From Acidobacteriota bacterium (GTDB lineage: Bacteria; Acidobacteriota; Terriglobia; UBA7540), in assembly GCA_003165315.1 (NCBI GenBank), contig PLSX01000249.1, positions 1 through 54,027 on the forward strand: a stretch of DNA of 54,027 bases. The letters are read 5' to 3'. Below the pieces are notes generated by a model, which did not search any database, was not told the origin of the DNA, and saw nothing but the letters and a program-made list of their open reading frames with translations. Within the stretch, counting starts at the first letter, position 1; each line of letters begins with the position of its first letter. A program made the position numbers and the translations under genes. Positions 25,830-35,604 of the stretch are shown here, one piece after another.

Positions 25830-26843
25830 ATGTCGGTTTCGACTATCGCAACAATGACCGGGGGAATTCGGCCAAAGTGGTCGGTGATGATCCCGGCATA
25901 CGAGGGCGGGGCATACTTGGAAAAAACGCTGAGTAGCGTTCTGATTCAGGATCCTGGACAAGAGGCCATGGAAATTGAGGTTGTGGACGATTGTTCCCAG
26001 CGCGAGAACCTGAAGGAAGTTGTGGACAGAGTAGGGAAGGGGCGCGTGACGTATTTTAGGAATCCAAAGAATTTGGGCGCTACCGGGACTTTTAATATAT
26101 GCATTGAACGTTCGCGCGGATTGTGGGTCCATATTCTCCATGGGGATGATGTCGTACTTCCTGGATTCTATGTGCACCTCTGCGAAGCAACCGGACGGGT
26201 GGATGTGGGAGCAGCGTTCTGCCGTCATGTATTTGTGGATGAGGATGACCACTGGCATCGGATATCCAATCTGGAAAAGAAGCATGCGGAGGTTCTTAAC
26301 AGGATTTGGGTCGAAGACCTCATGGTAAAGAATGCTATACAGACACCCTCTATTGTCGTGCGGCGGAGCGTATATGAGGAGATTGGCGGGTTTGATACTC
26401 GCCTCTTCCATACGGCCGACTGGGACATGTGGAAGCGGATCGCCATCAGTTACCCCATTTGGTACGAGCCCGCAATTCTGGCATGTTATCGGGTCCATCA
26501 GGCGTCTGATACATCCCGCCTGGTACGCACGGGTCGCAACATTGAAGACTTGCGCCGTGCGATAGCGCTGATGGAACAGCGCCTGCCGCCAGAATCCGCA
26601 AAGCGGCTGAGTGATCGAGCGCGCCGGCATAACGCGCAAGAGGGCGTCTGGACCGCCAACACCATGTTACGGAGGGGGGACTATAGTGGTGCCATGGCGC
26701 AAGCTCGGGAAGCGCTGAAGACTTCACGTTCATTTATAGTCCTGAAAGGTATCGCCGGGCTCTTGCTTCGTGGCTCCAGGAGGCTACTCGGCCAAGCCTT
26801 ACGGTTTGGGCGATCTCCAGCCCCTGTCGATACTCCAAGCTAA
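25830..26843 (+). CDS. GT2 family glycosyltransferase
   Basis: The 337-residue protein opens with WSVMIPAYEGGAYLEKTLSSV (from about residue 17). It has VVDDCSQREN near 52, the ILHGDDVV metal site near 102, and a conserved FDTRLFHTADWDMWKR acceptor motif near 190. This is a soluble, cytoplasmic GT-A enzyme that adds one sugar to the growing lipid-linked chain. A tail of basic residues (about 280-330) might touch the membrane. The start is ATG at 25830 with AAAGGTGG upstream. Specificity cannot be read from sequence. Confidence 0.9.
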   Translation: MSVSTIATMTGGIRPKWSVMIPAYEGGAYLEKTLSSVLIQDPGQEAMEIEVVDDCSQRENLKEVVDRVGKGRVTYFRNPKNLGATGTFNICIERSRGLWVHILHGDDVVLPGFYVHLCEATGRVDVGAAFCRHVFVDEDDHWHRISNLEKKHAEVLNRIWVEDLMVKNAIQTPSIVVRRSVYEEIGGFDTRLFHTADWDMWKRIAISYPIWYEPAILACYRVHQASDTSRLVRTGRNIEDLRRAIALMEQRLPPESAKRLSDRARRHNAQEGVWTANTMLRRGDYSGAMAQAREALKTSRSFIVLKGIAGLLLRGSRRLLGQALRFGRSPAPVDTPS

Positions 26844-26976
26844 GGGATTGAATCGTGACTTGGCTCATCACATCTGCATTGGGATTAAGTGTCATCGATT
26901 GTGAATGCTTTCCGATCGAAGCAAGAGTAAATTGCAGTGAAGCGTCTGACTGTCGATCAATAATTCCGAACAGCTT

Positions 26977-27855
26977 ATGGTAGGTAAAGTTTCCCTCTAT
27001 ATTCCCTGTTACAACGCGGAGCAATGGATCGGTTTGGTGATCGAGGGAGTGCTTCGGCAAACCTGCGTTCCTGACGAGATTCTGATCATCGATGATGGGT
27101 GCAATGACCGTACATCCGAAATTGCGGCCCTTTATCCCATCCGTATCATCAGGCATGGAATCAACAAAGGGCTCGCAGCCGCGTGCAACACGGGTGTCCG
27201 CAATTCCCGAAACGATCTGGTTGCCTCAGTCAGCGCCGATGTCATTCCTGACGAGGACTGGCTTGAGAGATTGGTGGAATCATTTGACAATCCCAACATC
27301 GCCCTGGCCGGGGGCAAATTGCGGGAGGGCGTCCTGGTCTCCGGGGCAGACTTTTGGCGCCAGGCTCATATGCCGCAGGACTGGGGAACCGAACGATTAC
27401 TGAACCCCCGATTCGTATATGGTAGCAACTTGATGTTGCGTAAGAAAGTGGTCGAAGAAATAGGAGGGTACAAAGAGAATTTTCGCAGGGCTGGTGAGGA
27501 CGTCGACATCTCGGCAAGAATTCGAGCTAAGGGGTACAACACGTTCTATGAACCGGCCGCCAAGGTTACTCATGTTCGGCGAGACACGGTTCACTCGGTC
27601 ATGGCCACCTATTGGAGATGGAATTGGTTTGAGTATGATCGCATGAGATTCAAGTCTGTTCTAGGTCGTGCTGTTCTCATCCACCTAACCAATGTCCTCG
27701 GACTACTCCGGCAGGATGTGCGCCGCAAGAAATACCGCCTGCTATGGTTGGACCTGGTAGCTTTATTTGCCATGGTATATTTTGACTTTCGCCTCTTCAT
27801 TAAGACGATGGTTTTCCCTCAACAACAAGTTATTTCCGAGGAAACAAAGGGGTGA
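26977..27855 (+). CDS. GT2 family glycosyltransferase with C-terminal hydrophobic segment
   Basis: The 292-residue protein begins with VSLYIPCYNAEQWIG (from residue 5), followed by ILIIDDGCNDRTSEIA near 36. The metal site region is VSADVIPDEDW near 86, replacing the usual DxD with SAD; this is a common variant. FRRAGEDVDISARIRAKG, near 170, holds the catalytic acidic pair. A hydrophobic stretch near 248-268 may bind it to the membrane. It sits between two other GT2-containing segments and shares their orientation. The start is ATG at 26977 with no clear ribosome binding site. Confidence 0.88.
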   Translation: MVGKVSLYIPCYNAEQWIGLVIEGVLRQTCVPDEILIIDDGCNDRTSEIAALYPIRIIRHGINKGLAAACNTGVRNSRNDLVASVSADVIPDEDWLERLVESFDNPNIALAGGKLREGVLVSGADFWRQAHMPQDWGTERLLNPRFVYGSNLMLRKKVVEEIGGYKENFRRAGEDVDISARIRAKGYNTFYEPAAKVTHVRRDTVHSVMATYWRWNWFEYDRMRFKSVLGRAVLIHLTNVLGLLRQDVRRKKYRLLWLDLVALFAMVYFDFRLFIKTMVFPQQQVISEETKG

Positions 27856-28072
27856 GGTGGCGGAATTTACTTGTCATGGGCAGAAACGCGTGAATTCATC
27901 TCCGTGTTTGCGGTAACTATGCGAATTCCAGTCGTTCTTGCTAGTCCGTTCATTCAATGCCGCGATCACGCCAGCGACGCCTTTCAATTTCTGCGCCGCG
28001 CTGCAGTGACTATCAGAGAGTGGAGAGTCTTGTGTCATTGCCGATGAGATTCGGCTTGTGGTGTGTTTAGAT

Positions 28073-29284
28073 ATGGCGACCATAATTAACCCTGAAGTTT
28101 CCTCGCGAAGTGTCGGTGGGAATTCTGCTTCCCATGTTGGGCGTTTGCCCGAACTTGACGGGCTTCGCGGCATTGCAATACTTATGGTCGTTTCTCTCCA
28201 CTACATCCCAAATGCTCGTACCACCGACAATGGGTTTGGGCTTCTTTACCATTTTGCGCAGGTGTTCCGCCTGGGTTGGAGCGGAGTTGACCTGTTTCTT
28301 GTTTTGTCTGGCTTTCTGATTGGCGGAATCCTGCTGGACGCCCGGCATGCCTCAAATTACTTCAGCACATTCTACTTACGGCGGGTTCACAGAATCCTGC
28401 CGGTTTACTTTGCTTGGCTGGCCTTATTCCCCGCGTGGGCACTGTTCCTCTCGTGGAAGCTGAACTATCACGTGCCATCCTCAGCGGTTGCATCTATGTT
28501 GCTCGTCCACGTTCTTTTCCTCCAAAATTTCATCTCAACTCTCACGACATATCCGGCCCTCTTATGGATAGCAGCCACATGGTCGCTGGCCGTTGAGGAA
28601 CAATTCTATTTGGTCGCGCCCCTGATGGTGCGTTATCTGTCGCCAAAGCGCCTTACCTACATGTTGATCGGGTGTATCGTTGCCGCTCCAATCCTCAGGG
28701 CCATTCTTTACAATTTTTCTCCTGCCGGAAAAGAACTCTATTATGTAATGATGCCTTGCCGGGCCGACGCACTTGCAGCGGGCATGTTTGCAGCATTAGC
28801 TTGGCGCTCTGACACCAAGTTCTGGCTGGAACGTCACACGGTCCTCTTGCGACAGACCCTAGGGGTTTTAGTGCTCGGTGCTGTGGTAATGCTGAAGTGG
28901 TTGCCCGGTCATATTGCCCACAGTACTTGGCAGGCAGCTTTCCAATACTCCTGGATGGCAGCCTTGTACGTGTGCCTCATCATGCTCGCGCTGCTCGAAC
29001 AAAATGGAGTAATTGCCAGGGTTGCAAGATGGAAATTCCTGCGCGAGTGGGGGCGAGTATCCTACTGCGTTTATCTGGTCCACTTGGGAGTTCTAGGACT
29101 CTGCCACCTGGCGCTTCGGGGGGGTGAGCCGAGTCTCACGAGTTGGTCGGGTTTCTTCACCACACTTCTGGCACTTGCTCTAACCTGGGGTCTGGCGCAG
29201 TCATCCTGGAAATTCTTTGAAAAGCCCTTGCTTAACCGAGGGCATCACTATCAGTATTTGAGGGCAGATCCTTCCATTGCTTGA
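28073..29284 (+). CDS. OafA/YrhL-type membrane acyltransferase (acyltransferase family 3)
   Basis: This multi-pass protein of about 403 residues carries the family's ordered motifs. These are ELDGLRGIAILMVVSLHY near the N-terminus with the conserved His, VDLFLVLSGFLIGG, RRVHRILPVYF, and TWSLAVEEQFYLVAP near 175. About ten helices are seen. Such proteins move an acetyl or other short acyl group from the cytoplasm to a glycan on the outer side of the inner membrane. It probably O-acylates the polysaccharide. There is no SGNH hydrolase-like extension. ATG at 28073 is chosen; GTG at 28058 adds five residues. Confidence 0.93.
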   Translation: MATIINPEVSSRSVGGNSASHVGRLPELDGLRGIAILMVVSLHYIPNARTTDNGFGLLYHFAQVFRLGWSGVDLFLVLSGFLIGGILLDARHASNYFSTFYLRRVHRILPVYFAWLALFPAWALFLSWKLNYHVPSSAVASMLLVHVLFLQNFISTLTTYPALLWIAATWSLAVEEQFYLVAPLMVRYLSPKRLTYMLIGCIVAAPILRAILYNFSPAGKELYYVMMPCRADALAAGMFAALAWRSDTKFWLERHTVLLRQTLGVLVLGAVVMLKWLPGHIAHSTWQAAFQYSWMAALYVCLIMLALLEQNGVIARVARWKFLREWGRVSYCVYLVHLGVLGLCHLALRGGEPSLTSWSGFFTTLLALALTWGLAQSSWKFFEKPLLNRGHHYQYLRADPSIA

Positions 29285-29425
29285 TTCCGGTCCTCAATGA
29301 CTTGCCCGGTTCTGACTCCGCAGTTTCAAAACGAACTTGATCCTTATCGACAAACAGATCTTCGGCCGCCGATACTAGGCTTTGCTGCTGCCTTGCCGGT
29401 CCTGCTTCGACCTTTAGTTTAGATT

Positions 29426-30502
29426 ATGTCCAGACCTGTCGTCAGCATACTCATTGATACCTATAATCACGAGCAGTTCATTGAGCAAGCGATTGTAAGC
29501 GTGCTTGAGCAGGAAATTTCCCCCCCTGAAATGGAAGTGCTTGTTGTCGATGATGGGTCCACGGATAGCACCGCGGCCATCGTACGTAAGTTCCTTCCCC
29601 GGGTCCGCTACTTACGCAAAGAGAATGGTGGGCAAGCTTCCGCATTCAATTTTGGCATCCCCGAGACCCAGGGCGAGATCGTGGCGTTCCTGGACGGCGA
29701 CGATTGGTGGGCTAAGGACAAGCTACGCCTCGTGCTGGACGCCTTTGCGAATAACCCCGAGGTCGGAGCTGTCGGGCATGGATACTATGAAGTTGATTCT
29801 GCGTCCAGGCCGATCAATATCGTGGTGCCCGATAGGGATTACCGGCTAGACTACCACGAATTGGCGATGGCCCGCCTCATTAGCCAAATGGGCTGCTTTC
29901 TCGGGACAAGCAGATTTACTGCCCGCAGAGACGTCCTTAGAAAGATTCTGCCTGTTCCCGAGGATCTCGTGGTGGAAGCTGACGAATATATGTTCACTCT
30001 AGCTCCTGCAATTGCTCCTGTGGTCATTTTGAGCCGTCCTTTATTCCACTATCGATTGCACGACAGCAACCTTTTTATGATAAATGATGATGACCCCGTC
30101 AAACTTCTGCGTAAACGAAAGGTTCTTGAGGCGCTTCTCCGAACTTTGCCGGAAGGCCTAGAGGAATTTGGCGTGCCCGACGACATCCTTAAGGTTATTA
30201 TGGAGCATTTGCAGGTGGACGTAAAACGCATGAAGCTTAGTATGGATGGCGGCAAGCCATGGCAAACCTTCGAGGTAGAGCGTGCGGCATTTGCCTTGGC
30301 ATATACGAATGTGGGCTTTGGGTATAAACTATTTAAGTCGCTGGTGTTAGGCTTAGCACTGGTCACACCGCCACGCCGCTTTTACGGATTCCGCAAATGG
30401 TACGCGGCACGTGGGCTCAGCAAAGTCCGAGAGGCCATTGGGGAGGCTACGTCAGCGTCTCCCATCGTTCAGACGAATATGAAAAGTGGGGAATCAGCTT
30501 AG
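29426..30502 (+). CDS. GT2 family glycosyltransferase
   Basis: The 358-residue protein has a typical GT-A domain: VSILIDTYNHEQFIEQAI from residue 5, VLVVDDGSTDSTAAIV near 38, and the FLDGDDWW metal site near 88. YLRKENGGQASAFNFGI is the usual strand-loop before that site. About 120 further residues with basic helices follow the core. It probably adds a sugar to a lipid-linked intermediate in the cytoplasm. The start is ATG at 29426. It follows the acyltransferase gene after 141 bases and precedes a gap of about 410 bases, so a transcription unit may end here. Confidence 0.9.
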   Translation: MSRPVVSILIDTYNHEQFIEQAIVSVLEQEISPPEMEVLVVDDGSTDSTAAIVRKFLPRVRYLRKENGGQASAFNFGIPETQGEIVAFLDGDDWWAKDKLRLVLDAFANNPEVGAVGHGYYEVDSASRPINIVVPDRDYRLDYHELAMARLISQMGCFLGTSRFTARRDVLRKILPVPEDLVVEADEYMFTLAPAIAPVVILSRPLFHYRLHDSNLFMINDDDPVKLLRKRKVLEALLRTLPEGLEEFGVPDDILKVIMEHLQVDVKRMKLSMDGGKPWQTFEVERAAFALAYTNVGFGYKLFKSLVLGLALVTPPRRFYGFRKWYAARGLSKVREAIGEATSASPIVQTNMKSGESA

Positions 30503-30915
30503 GCGCCGCAAAAAGGCTCGTTTTGAAATAAAATTAAAGGATTTTTTGCTTTCCCGGACTTTGACTGACGCGTAACACTGATCTTGCAAAAGTTTCAAGA
30601 ATGATCACTGATTGTGTAATCGGCGCCTCAGCGTTTATAATGGCAGCCGGTGCAGAGCATGATACGACTCCGGCAACTTCCCCGTTAATGCCGCGAACTC
30701 AATTGACCGTGTGTATCGATTCTGCCGCCGGACCTATCAAGAGAAACGCGTTCATAGCAGAGAACTCTGCGGGTCTATCCTTCGGCCGTCATCGTAAATA
30801 GCCTCCAAGACATTACGGGTAAATGTGCCCGCTTCGGAAGAACTGCGTCAGAGGTACTAATCCGGATATAGGACGAGAAGTTTAAATTGACCTTGCGGTT
30901 GATGGGGGTTCCCAA
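30503..30915 (+). other. Intergenic gap with no convincing gene
   Basis: The gap is AT-richer than its surroundings near 30510-30550. A 66-codon frame at 30601-30801 has no recognisable feature and no ribosome binding site, and I do not call it. A possible promoter (TTGTGT at 30612-30617, spacing 18, TATAAT at 30636-30641) could serve the epimerase gene at 30916. Confidence 0.45.
30612..30641 (+). promoter_or_regulatory. Candidate sigma-70 promoter before the 30916 epimerase
   Basis: A perfect -10 box TATAAT (30636-30641) lies 18 bases after TTGTGT (30612-30617), which matches the -35 consensus at three positions. The epimerase start is about 275 bases downstream. This is a pattern match only. 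Confidence 0.25.
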
Positions 30916-31926
30916 ATGCCTGTTTCTTTAGTGACTGGTGGAGCGGGGTTCATCGGTTCACACGTCGCCGCGAACCTTGTCGAAGACGGCCATCAAGTAG
31001 TTGTGTTGGACGATCTCAGTGGCGGATACTTGGAAAACGTCCCCCGACAGGCGGCGTTCGTCCAAGGGTCGATTTTGGACCAATTGCTGGTCGACAAACT
31101 CTTTTCAGATAATTCCTTTGATTTTGTGTATCACCTTGCCGCATATGCGGCTGAAGGATTAAGCCACTTTATCAAGAGATTCAATTATCAAAATAATTTA
31201 ATTGGCTCAATAAATCTTATCAATGCTTCTGTCAACCATGGAGTAAAGTGTTTTGTTTTTACTTCGTCGATTGCAGTCTACGGCGCACTACAACCACCTA
31301 TGCGTGAGGATATGACCCCCATCCCAGAGGATCCCTACGGGATCGCAAAATTGGCAGTCGAACAGGAGCTCCGAGTTAGTCATGAGATGTTCGGTCTCGA
31401 ATTTGTGGTCTTCCGCCCTCACAATGTTTACGGCGAGAGGCAGAACATTGCCGATCGCTATAGAAACGTGGTTGGAATTTTGATGAATCAGTTGCTGAAG
31501 GGTGAGCCCATGAGTATCTTCGGTGATGGCAACCAGCAGCGAGCCTTCACTTATATCGGTGATGTGGCGCCCGTTATTGCTGCCGCCGTTCGATACCCGG
31601 AAGCGCGAGGGCAGATTTTTAACTTAGGTGCTGACGTTTCTTACACCGTAAACGAGTTGGCCCGGATTGTGGCTGACGTCATGGGGTTGGAGTGCCGGGT
31701 CAGGCATCTGGAAGCACGAAATGAGGTCAAAGTGGCTTTTTCCGATGGCTCCAAGGCAGCGCGGGTTTTCGGGAAGGGGCAAACGACGGCACTGAAGGAA
31801 GGAATCCTCCGTATGGCGGAGTGGGCAATGGTTCACGGCGCCCGCGAAAGCTGCGTTTTCCAGAATGTTGAGATTGTTAAAAATTTGCCACCCAGTTGGG
31901 CATCTGTAATCTCCAGGGTTGGGTAA
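30916..31926 (+). CDS. NAD-dependent epimerase/dehydratase (GalE-like extended SDR)
   Basis: The 336-residue protein has the NAD motif TGGAGFIGSH (residues 7-16), catalytic Tyr141 and Lys145 in PYGIAK, a FTSSIAVYG strand and RPHNVYGERQN. The last two are typical of UDP-hexose or UDP-pentose 4-epimerases. It acts in the cytoplasm to make an activated sugar. It is clearly distinct from the 8854 enzyme. Together with the mutase-like protein at 24749 it might form a route to UDP-arabinose (UDP-xylose 4-epimerase type), but UDP-glucose or UDP-GalNAc are just as possible. The start is ATG at 30916. Confidence 0.9.
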   Translation: MPVSLVTGGAGFIGSHVAANLVEDGHQVVVLDDLSGGYLENVPRQAAFVQGSILDQLLVDKLFSDNSFDFVYHLAAYAAEGLSHFIKRFNYQNNLIGSINLINASVNHGVKCFVFTSSIAVYGALQPPMREDMTPIPEDPYGIAKLAVEQELRVSHEMFGLEFVVFRPHNVYGERQNIADRYRNVVGILMNQLLKGEPMSIFGDGNQQRAFTYIGDVAPVIAAAVRYPEARGQIFNLGADVSYTVNELARIVADVMGLECRVRHLEARNEVKVAFSDGSKAARVFGKGQTTALKEGILRMAEWAMVHGARESCVFQNVEIVKNLPPSWASVISRVG

Positions 31927-31973
31927 GTTTGCTCACGAGGGTCTGCCGCTTCTGATCGACATTTCAGTCAAAT

Positions 31974-32657
31974 ATGAGTAGTGATTCTGCCGTCAAATAT
32001 CACAAGAAATACGTCTATTCAGCAGAAAACCGTCCGCTTCTAGCCCTGATTCCAAAGGAAGCGACTCGATTCCTTGACGTTGGGTGCGGCACTGGCGCTC
32101 TGGCTGCAGCAATTCAACGCGAACATGGCTGGTCGCACTTTGAGGGCATTACCTACTCCGAAGAGGAGGTCCAGTATGCCCAAGAAATAATGCATAAAGT
32201 TTGGTTTGAAGATCTGAACACTTTTGACTTCGCGCAATTGGGTATGTTTGATTGCATTATTTGCAGCCACGTTTTAGAACATCTGGCTCGGCCCTGGGAC
32301 GTTCTGGAATCGCTACGGAGCCACATCAAACAGGACGGGGCTCTGCTCGTGGCGCTACCAAATGCTCTCGAACTGAAGACTCGTATTGCGTTTCTTAAGG
32401 GAAGGTTCCGCTATGTAGATTCTGGAATCCTGGATCGGACCCACTACCGATTCTTTGACTGGCAGACAGCGTTCGAATTGGTGCGGGATGCCGGATTTGA
32501 AGTTGATGTTCGAACCGCAACGGGATTCTTCCCCTTGCCCGGGATACGCCGCCTAATCGGCGGTGCTGGACAGAAGTTAGATGTTGCCATGGCCAAGCGT
32601 TTCCCCGGGCTCTTTGGCGTGCAGTTTATCCTGCGGGGACGACGCAGAAGTGCGTGA
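31974..32657 (+). CDS. Class I SAM-dependent methyltransferase
   Basis: The 227-residue protein has motif I FLDVGCGTGALA near residue 33 and IICSHVLEHLARPWDVL near 96, the pattern of the Methyltransf_23 and MetW-like group. A C-terminal helical piece carries a basic end (RGRRRSA). It probably methylates a sugar or an intermediate of the polysaccharide. It lies 47 bases after the epimerase gene, so the two are probably co-transcribed, and a GT2 gene follows. The start is ATG at 31974. Confidence 0.87.
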   Translation: MSSDSAVKYHKKYVYSAENRPLLALIPKEATRFLDVGCGTGALAAAIQREHGWSHFEGITYSEEEVQYAQEIMHKVWFEDLNTFDFAQLGMFDCIICSHVLEHLARPWDVLESLRSHIKQDGALLVALPNALELKTRIAFLKGRFRYVDSGILDRTHYRFFDWQTAFELVRDAGFEVDVRTATGFFPLPGIRRLIGGAGQKLDVAMAKRFPGLFGVQFILRGRRRSA

Positions 32658-32742
32658 GCCGCAGCGGGTTCATCATCGGTGCAAACGCTTCCGGGGAATT
32701 AGAGCACTTGAGTTTCATTTCAGAATTGACAGGGAAAGGATC

Positions 32743-33705
32743 ATGACCTCCAAGCCGTTGGTTTCAGCCATAGTGGCAAACTGGAACGGGGCTAAAGACC
32801 TCGAAGTCTGCTTGCCTTCTCTACTAACCCAGTCCTTCCGCCGCATGGAAATCATTGTCGCCGACAACGCATCGACGGACAATTCGGCAGAGATCGCAGG
32901 CCGCTTTGGTGTGACTTGGCTTGGATTGGATCGGAATAAAGGCCTCGCTGGGGCCCTGAACGAAGGCGCGAAGGCCGCGCGCGGCGAATACGTCTTGTTT
33001 CTGAATAACGACATGCGCTTCCACGAAAAATTTGTCGAATCGATGGTGGTCGAGGTTGTACGCGACCAATCAATTTTTTCCGTGGACGCGCTTCAATACG
33101 ACTGGGAAGGCAGGAAGACCGTACATCTGGCAACGAGCCTGACGAGGACGCGCGTGGGAGAGATCGATGAAGAATTACTTCCGGGTTTGTATGTGCGCCA
33201 ACTGACGCAGGACAACCCGACGACAGCCTTAATGTCGTCGGCCGCCAATATGCTGGCGCGAAAATCGATGTTCCAAGAATTGGGCGGCTTTGATGAGCGA
33301 CTCCCAATTGGTTATGAGGACTTGGAGTTGTGCTGGCGGGCCTGGGTTCACGGTTGGAGAACGGTATTCGCACCTGGTGCGGTTTGCTGGCATCGCGTCG
33401 GTTGGTCGGCCCGCTCAAGCGAGGGTTCAGGAATACGCTTCCGCGGCACCATCGCTGGAAAGATCCTCATGGCAAGCAAACACCTGCCTCGCAGGTTCAT
33501 TATCGCCACCTGGGGAATGTCTCTCGCTGGGTTGGCGCGGGATCTCATGCTGATGCGCTGGCAAAGGGTACGTGACCGCGTCGAGGTTTTGTGCAAGAAT
33601 GCCTGCTTTTTCTTCGCCGTGTTGCGCGAAAGGCGAGAAATTTACCAGGCGCAATCGACGACCCCTCGGGAACAACTCGATCGCTTGTTACAAATACAGG
33701 GTTGA
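32743..33705 (+). CDS. GT2 family glycosyltransferase (rhamnosyltransferase-like)
   Basis: From ATG at 32743 (AAAGGA upstream) the protein has 320 residues. VSAIVANWNGAKDLEVCL begins near residue 6. VADNASTDNSAEI follows near 38, the FLNNDMRFHEKF metal region near 87, and FDERLPIGYEDLELCWRAW near 182. The NWNG and NND motifs are usual in the WbbL/RfbF rhamnosyltransferase-like branch, though specificity is not certain. A hydrophobic stretch lies near 258-270. The reading frame is open from 32581 inside the methyltransferase gene, but those 54 residues look non-coding and I leave them out. Confidence 0.9.
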   Translation: MTSKPLVSAIVANWNGAKDLEVCLPSLLTQSFRRMEIIVADNASTDNSAEIAGRFGVTWLGLDRNKGLAGALNEGAKAARGEYVLFLNNDMRFHEKFVESMVVEVVRDQSIFSVDALQYDWEGRKTVHLATSLTRTRVGEIDEELLPGLYVRQLTQDNPTTALMSSAANMLARKSMFQELGGFDERLPIGYEDLELCWRAWVHGWRTVFAPGAVCWHRVGWSARSSEGSGIRFRGTIAGKILMASKHLPRRFIIATWGMSLAGLARDLMLMRWQRVRDRVEVLCKNACFFFAVLRERREIYQAQSTTPREQLDRLLQIQG

Positions 33706-33789
33706 TGTTTCTACTCCCAATCGCGCTGACGAACGGACTGGAGTGGATGTTTCGTCAGGCCAACGCCCCAAGGAGGAAGTCTAAACCGA

Positions 33790-35466
33790 ATGATTAATCT
33801 GGGAATTAATTACGCACAATTGCACGAGTCTTCGGCGTGCATCGTTCGCGATGGGGAGGTGATATATGCAGTCGCGGAGGAAAGGCTGAGTCGCGCCAAG
33901 CATGATGGGCGTTTTCCGGCTCTAGCGATTCGGGCGTGTTTGGATTTTGCAAAAGTGCGTCCAGACCAGTTGGATTACCTTTGTTTTGGGTGGTCGACGC
34001 CCTGGACTAGTTTCCGGCACGAACTCGGGGATTTTATACGTGGTCGCCACCCGATCAGCCCAATGAGTTTGCTGAACACAACGCGGTGGTTCCTGAGCAT
34101 GCAACACCAGCGCGGGGGAGAGAGACGTTTCATCCAGCAATTCGGTCCCACAAAGGCGCTCACAATATTTGTGGACCATCATCGAGCGCATGCGATCAGC
34201 GCATATGCCTATTCTGGGTTCGATGAAGCTTCAGTCTTGGTGGTAGACGGCCGGGGGGCTTGGGAAGCCACCTCGATATGGCACGGCCGGAACGGCAACC
34301 TTGAGCATGTTCTCACCATTCCCTGGCCAAATTCCCTTGGCCTCTTCTATGCTGCGTTTACAGAGTATCTAGGATTCCAGCCTTATAGCGACGAATGGAA
34401 AGTAATGGGATTGGCACCCTATGGTCAGTCGGGCGTCGATTTGACGGATTTTATTACCCTCGATCATGGTACCTACAATGTAGATGGCCCACTCCTGATT
34501 GGCCGAGGTGCAGGCCGAGTGGCGGCGATTGCCAAGGTCCTGGGCCCGAGTCGATCCCCCGAGAGCGAGATTGAAGACCGCTACAAAGACATTGCCTTTG
34601 CCGTCCAAGCTGTGTGCGAAGAGGCCATGCTCGGCCTTGCGAAAATGGCTGTGCATCGAACAGGTTGCCGCAATTTGTGCATGGCCGGGGGCGTGGCACT
34701 GAATTCCAAGGCGAACGGGAGAATCCTGAGTGCGGGATTCACGGATAAATTGTTCATACAACCTGCTGCTTCGGATGATGGCGCGGCCCTGGGTGCGGCA
34801 CTCGCACCGTATCTTCAAAGAGGCGAGTGCTTGCCGCTGAAGGCAATGCGGCAGGTTTACTTGGGATCTTCTTTCGATGACAACGAAGTCGAAAAGGTTT
34901 TGCGTACGTATAAGTTGCGCTGGACACGGCTTGTTGACGTGCCCGGGACGACCGCGGATCTGTTAGCGGCAGGGAAGATGGTGGGCTGGTTTCAAGGGCG
35001 CATGGAATTTGGTCCGCGTGCGCTGGGCGATCGATCAATCCTCGCTGACCCGCGCGATCCGGAGATGAACGCCAAGGTCAATAACGCCGTCAAATTCCGC
35101 GAGTGGTGGCGTCCGTTCGCGCCCTCCCTGCTGGCAGAGTCTGCCAGTGAATATTTGGAATCTGCAGTGGACTCGCCCTTCATGATTCTGACCAGCCAGG
35201 TTAAGGCCGATAAGCGCAGCGTAATTCCCTCCGTGACCCACGTTGACGGTAGCGCCCGCCCGCAGACTGTGGAGGAAAAAACAAATCCTCTTTACTGGCG
35301 GGTCATCAAGGCTTTTGGGGAGAGGACAGGTGTGCCTGTCATTATGAACACCTCCTTTAACCTCCGGGGCGAGCCCATTGTTAACTCTCCCACAGATGCC
35401 ATCCGAACTTTCTTCAGTTCTGGGATGGATGCGTTGGTCATTGGCAGCTATCTTGTCGAAAAGTGA
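33790..35466 (+). CDS. Carbamoyltransferase (NodU/CmcH/TobZ family), copy 1
   Basis: The 558-residue protein has both family domains. The N-terminal Kae1-like domain shows GINYAQLHESSACIV and the metal-binding H130-H131-X2-H134 (DHHRAHAIS). AGGVALNSKANG and the C-terminal domain motif GRMEFGPRALGDRSI follow, then VIMNTSFNLRGEP. These enzymes make carbamoyl-AMP from carbamoyl phosphate and ATP, then move the carbamoyl group to a hydroxyl, here most likely on a sugar. The length is normal. The start is ATG at 33790 with AAGGAGG upstream. A second, distant copy is at 47896-49659. All visible metal and nucleotide residues are kept. Confidence 0.95.
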   Translation: MINLGINYAQLHESSACIVRDGEVIYAVAEERLSRAKHDGRFPALAIRACLDFAKVRPDQLDYLCFGWSTPWTSFRHELGDFIRGRHPISPMSLLNTTRWFLSMQHQRGGERRFIQQFGPTKALTIFVDHHRAHAISAYAYSGFDEASVLVVDGRGAWEATSIWHGRNGNLEHVLTIPWPNSLGLFYAAFTEYLGFQPYSDEWKVMGLAPYGQSGVDLTDFITLDHGTYNVDGPLLIGRGAGRVAAIAKVLGPSRSPESEIEDRYKDIAFAVQAVCEEAMLGLAKMAVHRTGCRNLCMAGGVALNSKANGRILSAGFTDKLFIQPAASDDGAALGAALAPYLQRGECLPLKAMRQVYLGSSFDDNEVEKVLRTYKLRWTRLVDVPGTTADLLAAGKMVGWFQGRMEFGPRALGDRSILADPRDPEMNAKVNNAVKFREWWRPFAPSLLAESASEYLESAVDSPFMILTSQVKADKRSVIPSVTHVDGSARPQTVEEKTNPLYWRVIKAFGERTGVPVIMNTSFNLRGEPIVNSPTDAIRTFFSSGMDALVIGSYLVEK

Positions 35467-35604
35467 GTATATGATTCTCGGGTCGCTTTGAGCAAATGCC
35501 GAAAGTGTATATGAACGTATATATATGCGAAGTGCTGAGAGCTTAGGCAAGAGAATGGACGTATTGGACCATGTCTCCAATTCTGTCAGAAGTCGGGACG
35601 GACT

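Noticed and set aside
25806..26639. 277-codon minus-strand frame
   Set aside because: It lies over a clear GT2 gene on the + strand and its product shows no domain; it is a shadow frame.
30601..30801. 66-codon frame in the gap before the second epimerase
   Set aside because: No recognisable feature and a promoter-like TATAAT box inside it; no ribosome binding site.
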